Assembly: GCA_013334735.1 (NCBI GenBank)
Contig: JAAXXA010000262.1
Location: forward strand, 1 to 5,055
Direction of reading: 5' to 3'
DNA from: Bacteroidota bacterium
Lineage (GTDB): Bacteria > Bacteroidota > Bacteroidia > Bacteroidales > CG2-30-32-10
Length of the DNA: 5,055 nt
Below are positions 1 to 5,055 of this stretch, piece after piece (positions within the stretch are counted from its first letter, which is position 1; the number at the start of each line of letters is the position of its first letter). A model generated the notes under the pieces. That model was not told the origin of the DNA and ran no database searches. It was given only the letters and a program-made list of their open reading frames with translations. The position numbers were made by a program, and so were the translations under genes.

Positions 1-43
1 ATATACTACGATTTAAAATTATTACCGAATGTTCCATTTTCAT
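1..43 (-). CDS. Possible 5' end of a leftward gene, cut by the window edge
   Basis: An ATG at 43-41 on the minus strand opens a frame that stays open to the left edge, giving 14 codons read as MKMEHSVIILNRSI. A second ATG lies two codons further in. The stretch is too short to assign a family. The SVII-like beginning is compatible with a GT2 glycosyltransferase N-terminus, but that is only a guess. The main support is the octamer TATCTTTG at 85-78 on the same strand. It lies 34 nt upstream of this ATG, the same gap seen between the identical octamer and the start of the rightward gene at 405. A competing ATG in another frame, near position 65, gives only about 19 codons before a stop, so it was not chosen. 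Confidence 0.25.
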   Translation of the reverse strand, partial: MKMEHSVIILNRSI

Positions 44-77
44 GTAAAAATAAATGTAATCTCATTATTTTACGCGT

Positions 78-108
78 CAAAGATATGTAAATTTATTAAC
101 CTTTTTAT
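78..108 (-). promoter_or_regulatory. Possible leftward Bacteroidota-type promoter (-7 box only)
   Basis: The minus strand reads TATCTTTG at 85-78, matching the TAnnTTTG -7 consensus of the Bacteroidota primary sigma factor. No TTTG-like -33 element is visible about 19 nt upstream (near 105-108). It would drive the possible partial gene starting at 43. Such octamers arise by chance in AT-rich DNA, so the call rests on position and on the mirrored arrangement with the rightward promoter. Confidence 0.3.
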
Positions 109-119
109 TAGGAAATTAT

Positions 120-281
120 ATGAAAGTACTATGTGTTGATGTAAAATTTAACGTACTTAGATTCCAACAAAATAGATCATTTCAAAGCATTAAATACCCT
201 TTGAATTTTTATAAATACCGAAATTCATTGTTAGCAATATGCATACATTCCAATATGATTTTATATTTTTGTTGTGATTAA
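120..281 (+). CDS. Doubtful 53-aa hypothetical ORF
   Basis: An ATG at 120 opens 53 codons ending in TAA at 279-281. The product begins MKVLCVDVKF and ends with a fairly hydrophobic, cysteine-containing tail (ILYFCCD). An AGGA sits about seven nt before the ATG and could act as a ribosome binding site, although Bacteroidota rarely depend on one. I do not recognise the protein and see no domain. An open frame of this length is uncommon but not remarkable in such AT-rich DNA, so it may well be chance. Confidence 0.15.
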   Translation: MKVLCVDVKFNVLRFQQNRSFQSIKYPLNFYKYRNSLLAICIHSNMILYFCCD

Positions 282-291
282 TTACGTAATT
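280..291. repeat. 12-nt perfect palindrome
   Basis: AATTACGTAATT is fully self-complementary. It lies at the end of the doubtful small ORF, about 70 nt upstream of the -7 box for the glycosyltransferase pair. It could be an operator half-site arrangement, but short AT-rich palindromes are expected by chance and no second copy was seen. Confidence 0.15.
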
Positions 292-339
292 TCGCGTATT
301 ATAATTAATTGCTTATCCAAACTGAAATTCATAAATATT

Positions 340-370
340 TTTTACGATACCAAACAAAAATATATCTTTG
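340..370 (+). promoter_or_regulatory. Probable promoter of the glycosyltransferase pair
   Basis: TATCTTTG at 363-370 matches the TAnnTTTG -7 element of Bacteroidota promoters. A T-run ending in TTTA at about 340-344 sits where the -33 TTTG element is expected and is a partial match. Transcription would begin a few nucleotides after 370, giving a leader of roughly 30 nt before the ATG at 405. It probably serves both the GT14 and GT2 genes. Confidence 0.45.
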
Positions 371-404
371 TAACTTTATTAGAAAAATAAATTAATACTC
401 TTTT

Positions 405-1415
405 ATGAAACTAGCTTATGTTATTTTAGCTCACAAAAACGCTCCACAGGTAAAAAGGCTATACGACAGACTTAACAATAAAGATTCAATATTCGTATTT
501 CATATCTGCACTACATCCGAAAGTTCCTTTTACAAGGAATTAAAACAACTTCTAGGCAAACAAGATAATGTTTTCTTTTGCAAAAGAGAAGATGGAACCC
601 TTTTTAGTTTTACATTAATAAAAGGAATTTTAAATGCTTTAAATTTGTTGATAAAAAATAATATAGAATTTGATTATGTTAACTTAATAAGCGGACAAGA
701 CTATCCAATAAAAACGAATGAATATATTTCAGATTTTTTCAATAAAAATAAAGGGAAGGAATTTATTGAATTTTGGCCAATGTATCCTATTAAAAACCCT
801 GAAACATACCCAAATCATCGTTGGGGAGCTGATAGGCAGCTTTATCGGATAGATCGTTTCAATGTAAAATTTTTAGGAAAAAAACATTCAATACCTGAAG
901 TTGAATCAAGACGATTGATAGATCATAATTTGTATAATACATTAAAAATATTTTTATTTGAATCGCCTAAATACATAAGAGAAAAAAGATGGAGCGAAGA
1001 AGCTATATTGTTGTTTTTTAGCAGGATATTACCGCATAGAAGAAAAATACCTGAAAATTTAGAAATTTATGGTGGGCATGGTTGGTGGTCTATAACAAAA
1101 GAATGCGCTGAATATGTTGTGAATTTTAGCAAAAAAAATAAAAAATTCAATAAGTTTTTTAAATTCACTCTCATTCCTGATGAAATGTATTTTCAAACTT
1201 TAATTGTGAATTCTCCATTTAAAAAACAGATTGAAAACAATTTTATACGCAAAATTGAGTGGCAGAACGGGGCTCATCCTATTTTTTATAAAAAAGAACA
1301 TTTTCCTATATTAAAAAACACTCCATCATTATTTGCCAGAAAATTTGATACAACTGTTGACAGTGAAATCCTTGATGTGATTGATAAAGAATTGTTGAAT
1401 TTTAAGGAATCTTAG
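405..1415 (+). CDS. GT14-type glycosyltransferase (Core-2/I-branching beta-1,6-N-acetylglucosaminyltransferase family)
   Basis: This 336-aa protein has the hallmarks of the Branch (GT14) family throughout its length. It has an N-terminal beta strand ending in LAHKN (residues 8-12), the SGQDYPIK block (96-103), YGGHGWWSIT (222-231), PDEMYFQTL (258-266), an NGAHP segment (288-292) and FARKFD near the end (310-315). In the animal enzymes, the glutamate of the PDE-type motif is the catalytic base, which would be Glu260 here. The length is normal for bacterial members. No signal peptide or membrane segment is evident, so it probably acts in the cytoplasm on a nucleotide-sugar donor. The GT2 gene begins 13 nt after its stop, which suggests co-transcription and a shared glycan pathway. 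The family fold is secure. The donor (GlcNAc by analogy, xylose in some relatives), the linkage and the acceptor are inference. The ATG is the first in frame and starts the conserved core directly. Confidence 0.92.
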   Translation: MKLAYVILAHKNAPQVKRLYDRLNNKDSIFVFHICTTSESSFYKELKQLLGKQDNVFFCKREDGTLFSFTLIKGILNALNLLIKNNIEFDYVNLISGQDYPIKTNEYISDFFNKNKGKEFIEFWPMYPIKNPETYPNHRWGADRQLYRIDRFNVKFLGKKHSIPEVESRRLIDHNLYNTLKIFLFESPKYIREKRWSEEAILLFFSRILPHRRKIPENLEIYGGHGWWSITKECAEYVVNFSKKNKKFNKFFKFTLIPDEMYFQTLIVNSPFKKQIENNFIRKIEWQNGAHPIFYKKEHFPILKNTPSLFARKFDTTVDSEILDVIDKELLNFKES

Positions 1416-1428
1416 TTATAATAATACG

Positions 1429-2370
1429 ATGCCATTCTTTTCTATAATAATACCAACATATAATAGAGCACAAATGCTCACCACTGCTATTGATAGTGTT
1501 TTAAAACAATCATTTTCTGATTGGGAATTGATAGTTGTGGATGATGGCTCTACCGATAATACAAAAGAAGTTGTAAATTCATACAACGACAACAGAATAA
1601 GATACATTTATCAGAAAAATTCAGAACGCTGCGCCGCGAGAAACAATGGTATTAATTCTTCAAAAGGAAATTATATCTGTTTTCTTGATAGCGATGATTA
1701 CTATTTGCTTAACAGACTTGAAAAGTTATATAATGAAATAAAAAAGAGAGAATTTCCTATAGCTTTTTTTTATACAGGAATTTGTTTTGAAGATAACGGA
1801 ATAGCTGTTAGACGCGAGGAATTGCCTAATATTTTTAAATCAATGAAAGAATATTTTGTAACTAATGTTATAGGGTCTCCGCAAGTCTGTATCCATAAAA
1901 ATATTTTACTCACACATAAATATAATGAAAACTTTTCAATTGGTGAAGACACGGAATTATGGATACGAATTGAAAACGAAAGGTTCCCAATAATTTTTCT
2001 CAATCAATTTACAATAATAGCAACAAATCATATAGAAAGGTCTGTAAATGAAGTAGCTCAGAACAGTTACAAAGACGGTCTGAAAATTATGAAATTTATT
2101 TTTTCAAAAAAACATCCGGGAAATAAAATTAACCCAAAAGTGAAACGCAGCGTTATAAGTGGATTATATTTTGGCATTGCACGACATTACATATATAATT
2201 GTGCAAGATTTAAGGCTTTATTTTATTTATTACGTTCTATTCTTATTACACCTACAGGTAATCAAACAAAACATAAAGCATTTCTTTTTTATAAAACTTT
2301 ATTTTCTCACAAAAGTAATATCTCTGAAATAAGAAAATATATATCTATTTTTTTAATTTATCTGCTTTAA
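1429..2370 (+). CDS. GT2 family glycosyltransferase (GT-A fold)
   Basis: This is a 313-aa family 2 glycosyltransferase. The N-terminal Rossmann-like half is typical: FSIIIPTYNRA (residues 4-14), VVDDGSTDNT (36-45) for nucleotide-sugar binding, NSERCAARNNGI (64-75), and the metal-binding DSDD (87-90), the DxD-type motif. GEDTELWIR (172-180) carries the ED residues that usually supply the catalytic base on the acceptor side. The C-terminal third (about 215-313) is basic and rich in aromatic residues, with hydrophobic stretches around 262-273 and 304-313 that may touch the inner membrane. It most likely transfers a sugar from UDP or another nucleotide to a polysaccharide or lipid-linked oligosaccharide, probably in the same pathway as the GT14 enzyme upstream. 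Specificity cannot be read from sequence. Its last 26 nt overlap the convergent cytidine deaminase gene. There is no clear Shine-Dalgarno sequence. Confidence 0.92.
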   Translation: MPFFSIIIPTYNRAQMLTTAIDSVLKQSFSDWELIVVDDGSTDNTKEVVNSYNDNRIRYIYQKNSERCAARNNGINSSKGNYICFLDSDDYYLLNRLEKLYNEIKKREFPIAFFYTGICFEDNGIAVRREELPNIFKSMKEYFVTNVIGSPQVCIHKNILLTHKYNENFSIGEDTELWIRIENERFPIIFLNQFTIIATNHIERSVNEVAQNSYKDGLKIMKFIFSKKHPGNKINPKVKRSVISGLYFGIARHYIYNCARFKALFYLLRSILITPTGNQTKHKAFLFYKTLFSHKSNISEIRKYISIFLIYLL

Positions 2371-2833
2371 AACTTAGAGGGAGAAGGTCTTCAATTTTAT
2401 CAATAACATAAACACTCCCTGTTTCACCGGTAAGAATAACTCTTATTGGCTTTTTGAAAAGACGTTCATATTCTGCAAGAACTTGCCTGCATGAACCACA
2501 TGGAGTTATAGGAGAATCAACTTTAAAGCTGTCGGTCTTTGCAGTTATTGCTATAGTATTTACTGGGATGCCTGGGTATTGTGAGGATGCAGAGAATATA
2601 GCAACTCTTTCAGCGCATAACCCTGAAGGATAAGCAACATTTTCCTGATTACTCCCTTTTATACAAACACCATTTTCAAGCTTTAATGCAGCCCCAACAT
2701 GAAATTTGGAATATGGAGCATAAGCTGTATCTGCTGCTTCTTTTGCTAGTAAGACAAGACCTCTGTCATCTTGAGTTAATTCATCCAAAGAATTATATTC
2801 AATGAATACTGTTTTTAATTCTATTTTTTTCAA
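2345..2833 (-). CDS. cdd: Cytidine deaminase
   Basis: This enzyme hydrolyses cytidine or deoxycytidine to uridine or deoxyuridine plus ammonia in cytoplasmic pyrimidine salvage. Numbered from the start chosen here (162 aa), the conserved features are YAPYSKFHVGAAL (38-50), NQENVAYPSG (62-71) with the substrate-binding Asn and Glu, CAERVAIF (73-80) with the zinc ligand Cys73 and catalytic Glu75, and PCGSCRQVLAEY (111-122) with zinc ligands Cys112 and Cys115. It is a complete short (homotetramer-type) enzyme. The frame contains no ATG. I chose the TTG at 2833-2831 because it yields an N-terminus of KKIELKTVFIEY, as I recall for Bacteroidota homologues, and a usual family length. A TTG at 2860 would add nine unconserved residues, and an in-frame stop lies at 2872-2870. 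It starts 43 nt after the end of the O-antigen ligase gene on the same strand, so it is probably in the same transcript, perhaps with a weak promoter of its own. Confidence 0.94.
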   Translation of the reverse strand: MKKIELKTVFIEYNSLDELTQDDRGLVLLAKEAADTAYAPYSKFHVGAALKLENGVCIKGSNQENVAYPSGLCAERVAIFSASSQYPGIPVNTIAITAKTDSFKVDSPITPCGSCRQVLAEYERLFKKPIRVILTGETGSVYVIDKIEDLLPLSFKADKLKK

Positions 2834-2857
2834 AACATCACTTTTTATAAAACAATG

Positions 2858-2865
2858 CAAAATTA
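2858..2865 (-). promoter_or_regulatory. Weak candidate -7 element before cdd
   Basis: The minus strand reads TAATTTTG at 2865-2858, matching TAnnTTTG, in the short gap between the ligase stop and the preferred cdd start, 24 nt upstream of the TTG at 2833. No good -33 TTTG is seen upstream. If it is active, the mRNA would begin downstream of the alternative TTG at 2860, which supports the shorter protein. Chance occurrence is quite possible. Confidence 0.22.
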
Positions 2866-2876
2866 ATATTTATCGT

Positions 2877-4469
2877 TTAACTGATTAAATTATTTTCATT
2901 TTTTCTGCCAAGTAATAAAAGTGTATTAAAGAAAACAAAAAATGTTATTCCTGCTTGTGATTCTATGGTGTCTTCTGCAAGCATAGATAGAATGGCTATT
3001 AGAAAAAAGATTATGTAAAAATAATCAATTTTTACTTTTTTATGAAAAAAAGGAAATATTAGAAATACCATAAACCAAAGTAATCCGATTAATCCGAAAC
3101 CGACTGTTATTGATAAAAATTGATTATGAGAACGTAATCTCCATTTTTTTTCTAAGGGTGAATTTGTTTTATTATATTGATTTGCAAATGCTTCATTCAT
3201 ATCTCCTGTTCCTACTCCTAAAAATAGATTTTCTTTAATTATTCCTAGCGAGGCTTTCCAATATTCAAATCTCTGCATCACAGAGTGCCCGTTTGGATTT
3301 GAAGTTTTTCTATAATTTTCATATTCCCAAATCGTTTCAAATATTCTTGATTTTACAGAAAAATCGTTTTTGCAATAAACATTAGCTATACCATTTTCAA
3401 TACATATAATTTCTTCTTTTGTTAATTTGTTTACACCTTCGGCATCTTTTTTATATCCCTTTGATGTAAGAAATCGCAACAAAGTTGATTTTAAATACTG
3501 ATCTCTTTTGTCTTTACCATCATAATTTAAATTACTTAGTTTATTCCATGACTCTTTCATCTCTTTTTCACATATATTTATCCATACATAATGTCCATTC
3601 TCAATTTCTGTATTAAGAGAGTCGTTAAAATATTTATTCCCTAATTTTGTTACTTTCTCAAGTTTTTGCTTTGTAGGTGGCTTGAAGAAATCATGATAAA
3701 TACCGTTTATGTAATAAAAAATCAATGATGGAATAGCAATAATCAAAACCAAAAGTTCGATTTTGAGAATATTTTTTTTTTGTCGGAAAACTTCTGTAAT
3801 AAGAAGGATTAAGCCAATAATAATAAGAATGGCCAATCCAGTTATAGATTCGAGGATAATAAGAAATGCAATAAACCATATAATAGTAAATGAAAAAAAT
3901 ATTTTATATCGTTTACTAAAATCACTACCATAAATAACAAAATATAGAAGAATAAAGATTGACATGCAAATTAGCAGGCTTAATCTTATATGCGAAATAT
4001 AAACACTAATGTTTCTAATGTCATTAAAATCAGCATTAATAAAGAAATATGTACTTGCAAATGTTGAGGCAAGTACGGCTAAAACAAACAGCAATAAAAT
4101 AGTTATAATTTTTTTTCTGTCAAGTTGTGGTGAAGTTGAAACAATAAGAGGAAGGATAAGCAAAGGCAATTTGACTCTCAGGTCTTTAAATGCATAATCA
4201 AAATCGCTTGTGTAAAGAAGTCCTAAAATGTGAAGTAAGAAAAGGGAACTAAGTATTAAAGCAAGTTTATTTTTAAAAAATATTTTAATTTTATTAAATA
4301 TATTTCCTTCAAGAATCCAATTTGCAAAGAGTATTATCTCGGCAAAACTCATTAGGAATTTGGAAAGAGGTAAGCCTATTGCCAAAAAAATAAGACCGAG
4401 CAGATAAATATTTTTATGATTGAGCTTCCGGTTATTGATCATTCTAAGTTTAGGGCTTATGTGAATCAT
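2877..4469 (-). CDS. O-antigen ligase/polymerase family membrane protein (Wzy_C type)
   Basis: This is a polytopic inner-membrane protein of 530 aa. Hydrophobic segments cover roughly residues 20-52, 69-86, 102-111, 119-144, 155-180, 189-226 and 236-256. A long hydrophilic loop (about 257-404) follows, then the C-terminal membrane part (452-475, 483-498, 505-522). The Wzy_C/WaaL signature lies at the end of the loop: GHSVMQRFEYW (394-404), GVGTGD (418-423) and RLRSHNQFL (444-452), whose histidine fits the conserved His of O-antigen ligases. AEDTIESQAG (498-507) also looks familiar from Bacteroidota members. Such proteins join undecaprenyl-linked glycans to an acceptor (lipid A-core or protein) or polymerise repeat units at the periplasmic face. 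Sequence alone does not separate ligase from polymerase. The ATG at 4469 overlaps the peptidase gene by 20 nt. An alternative ATG at 4442, 7 nt after the peptidase stop, would remove nine residues. A run of ten A on the coding strand lies at codons 230-233. Confidence 0.9.
   Translation of the reverse strand: MIHISPKLRMINNRKLNHKNIYLLGLIFLAIGLPLSKFLMSFAEIILFANWILEGNIFNKIKIFFKNKLALILSSLFLLHILGLLYTSDFDYAFKDLRVKLPLLILPLIVSTSPQLDRKKIITILLLFVLAVLASTFASTYFFINADFNDIRNISVYISHIRLSLLICMSIFILLYFVIYGSDFSKRYKIFFSFTIIWFIAFLIILESITGLAILIIIGLILLITEVFRQKKNILKIELLVLIIAIPSLIFYYINGIYHDFFKPPTKQKLEKVTKLGNKYFNDSLNTEIENGHYVWINICEKEMKESWNKLSNLNYDGKDKRDQYLKSTLLRFLTSKGYKKDAEGVNKLTKEEIICIENGIANVYCKNDFSVKSRIFETIWEYENYRKTSNPNGHSVMQRFEYWKASLGIIKENLFLGVGTGDMNEAFANQYNKTNSPLEKKWRLRSHNQFLSITVGFGLIGLLWFMVFLIFPFFHKKVKIDYFYIIFFLIAILSMLAEDTIESQAGITFFVFFNTLLLLGRKNENNLIS
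3772..3781 (-). repeat. A10 homopolymer (coding strand) inside the O-antigen ligase gene
   Basis: Ten consecutive T on the plus strand read as ten A in the gene, across codons CAA AAA AAA AAT (residues Gln230 to Asn233) in a cytoplasmic or loop segment between two membrane spans. It is the longest homopolymer I found in the window; others reach seven or eight. A one-base change would shift the frame before the Wzy_C region. The frame is intact in this copy. Confidence 0.85.
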
Positions 4470-5055
4470 CGCTTGCTTTTTTTTCTTTATTGAGAGTTAT
4501 GGAACCATCAAGAATACCTTTATAAGTAGCACTATCATTAAATATCTCAAGAGCTTTCTTAACCTCCTGATCGTTATAAAAAGAAACCTCAAGACGACCT
4601 TTTTGATAGTAATATCTGGAAACAATTTCTTCCCTAAGTTGGCTTTTAATCTCTTCTTTAAATTTTTCAATATCCGCTTTTTTATTGTGCATCATTTTGC
4701 TCTTTAAAGCATCATACTCAACTTTGATATCATTATAATATTTTTCTTTTTCTGTAATTTCTTTAAGTTCTTCTAACGATTGTTCGCTTTTGGTAGAATA
4801 ATCATAGTCTTTATCCAGAATAAAAGAAAGAAATTCATTAAAAATATCATCAGTTATTGTGAAAGTTTTCGCTGAAGCAATTGAGGGATGTTGACTCCTG
4901 AATTTTGTAGCAAAATCAAAAATCAGATATTTAGTTATCAAGCTTATTGTAATATTACTATACAAATAAGGTTCTATGTATATATCAGGTTCTATACCTC
5001 CGCCATCATATACAGTTCGTCCTTTTTTGGTTTTAAATGCAACTTTTAATGAATC
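4450..5055 (-). CDS. S41 family C-terminal processing peptidase, C-terminal part only
   Basis: The frame is open to the right edge and supplies the last 201 residues; the true start lies outside the window. Residues 1-29 of the fragment contain VAFKTKKGRTVYDGGGIEPD (5-24), the segment that follows the catalytic core in S41/CTP (Prc-like) peptidases, especially the YDGGGIxPD block. The remainder is a charged, largely helical tail (about 90-170, rich in Lys and Glu) as seen in Bacteroidota members, ending ASDDSHKP. The PDZ domain and catalytic Ser/Lys dyad would lie upstream and cannot be checked. These enzymes are exported and cleave C-terminal regions of periplasmic or membrane proteins. A TTG at 4965 could be mistaken for a start, but the conserved block lies upstream of it in the same frame. 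The stop overlaps the O-antigen ligase start by 20 nt, implying co-transcription and perhaps translational coupling. Confidence 0.9.
   Translation of the reverse strand, partial: DSLKVAFKTKKGRTVYDGGGIEPDIYIEPYLYSNITISLITKYLIFDFATKFRSQHPSIASAKTFTITDDIFNEFLSFILDKDYDYSTKSEQSLEELKEITEKEKYYNDIKVEYDALKSKMMHNKKADIEKFKEEIKSQLREEIVSRYYYQKGRLEVSFYNDQEVKKALEIFNDSATYKGILDGSITLNKEKKASDDSHKP

Larger units (their letters stand above)
44..404. other. AT-rich intergenic region of about 360 nt
   Basis: This is the only long stretch without a clear gene. It contains two -7-like octamers facing outward (85-78 leftward and 363-370 rightward), a 53-codon ORF at 120-281 of doubtful reality, and a 12-nt perfect palindrome AATTACGTAATT at 280-291. 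I saw no tRNA, no strong GC-rich hairpin and no remnant of a recognisable gene on either strand. The arrangement fits a shared upstream region between divergent genes. Confidence 0.5.

Noticed and set aside
1..404. Possible tRNA, small RNA, CRISPR or mobile-element end in the long intergenic region
   Set aside because: No cloverleaf, no regularly spaced repeats, no terminal inverted repeats and no transposase fragments were seen on either strand.
1416..1607. 63-codon minus-strand ORF
   Set aside because: It lies opposite the N-terminal GT2 catalytic region, whose motifs are intact, and its own product resembles no family.
1770..2003. 77-codon minus-strand ORF
   Set aside because: It is antisense to the middle of the GT2 gene, including the GEDTELW motif region, and shows no domain or start context.
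2383..2392. GAAG-GT-CTTC inverted repeat near the convergent gene ends, considered as a terminator
   Set aside because: The arms are only 4 bp with a 2-nt loop, there is no proper T run after them, and the site lies inside the cytidine deaminase coding region.
3691..3879. 62-codon minus-strand ORF
   Set aside because: It is an alternative frame inside the ligase-type gene. The membrane-span pattern and length of the main frame show which is real.
4009..4197. 62-codon plus-strand ORF
   Set aside because: It is antisense to membrane-spanning codons of the ligase-type gene and its product is unremarkable.

Overview
The window is very AT-rich (roughly 30 % G+C by eye) and most likely comes from a member of the Bacteroidota. 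Four things support this. The O-antigen ligase-type protein has a soluble loop of a kind I recall from that phylum. The cytidine deaminase has the N-terminus usual in that group. The start codons lack clear Shine-Dalgarno sequences. TAnnTTTG-like -7 octamers occur in the long intergenic region. The species cannot be named from the sequence.

Layout: positions 1-404 are mainly intergenic. They hold two possible divergent promoters, possibly the first 14 codons of a leftward gene running off the left edge (43 to 1), and one weak 53-codon ORF (120-281). A rightward pair follows: a GT14-type (Core-2/I-branching enzyme-like) glycosyltransferase at 405-1415 and, 13 nt later, a GT2 family glycosyltransferase at 1429-2370. 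Reading leftward from the right edge are the C-terminal third or so of an S41 C-terminal processing peptidase (5055-4450, start outside the window), an O-antigen ligase/polymerase family membrane protein (4469-2877, overlapping the peptidase end by 20 nt), and a cytidine deaminase (2833-2345, best start TTG). The two gene groups converge, and their coding ends overlap by 26 nt at 2345-2370.

Functionally, three of the five main genes point to surface polysaccharide or glycoconjugate assembly. The two cytoplasmic glycosyltransferases would add sugars to a lipid-linked or other acceptor, and the membrane protein would polymerise or transfer the finished glycan on the periplasmic side. The peptidase (periplasmic protein processing) and cytidine deaminase (pyrimidine salvage) look like housekeeping genes that share a transcript with the ligase. 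I found no mobile element, CRISPR array, tRNA, rRNA, riboswitch or convincing terminator. Nothing here is clearly a new system. The points most worth checking are the A10 tract inside the ligase gene, the GT14 enzyme with its unknown acceptor, and the matched promoter geometry in the left intergenic region.
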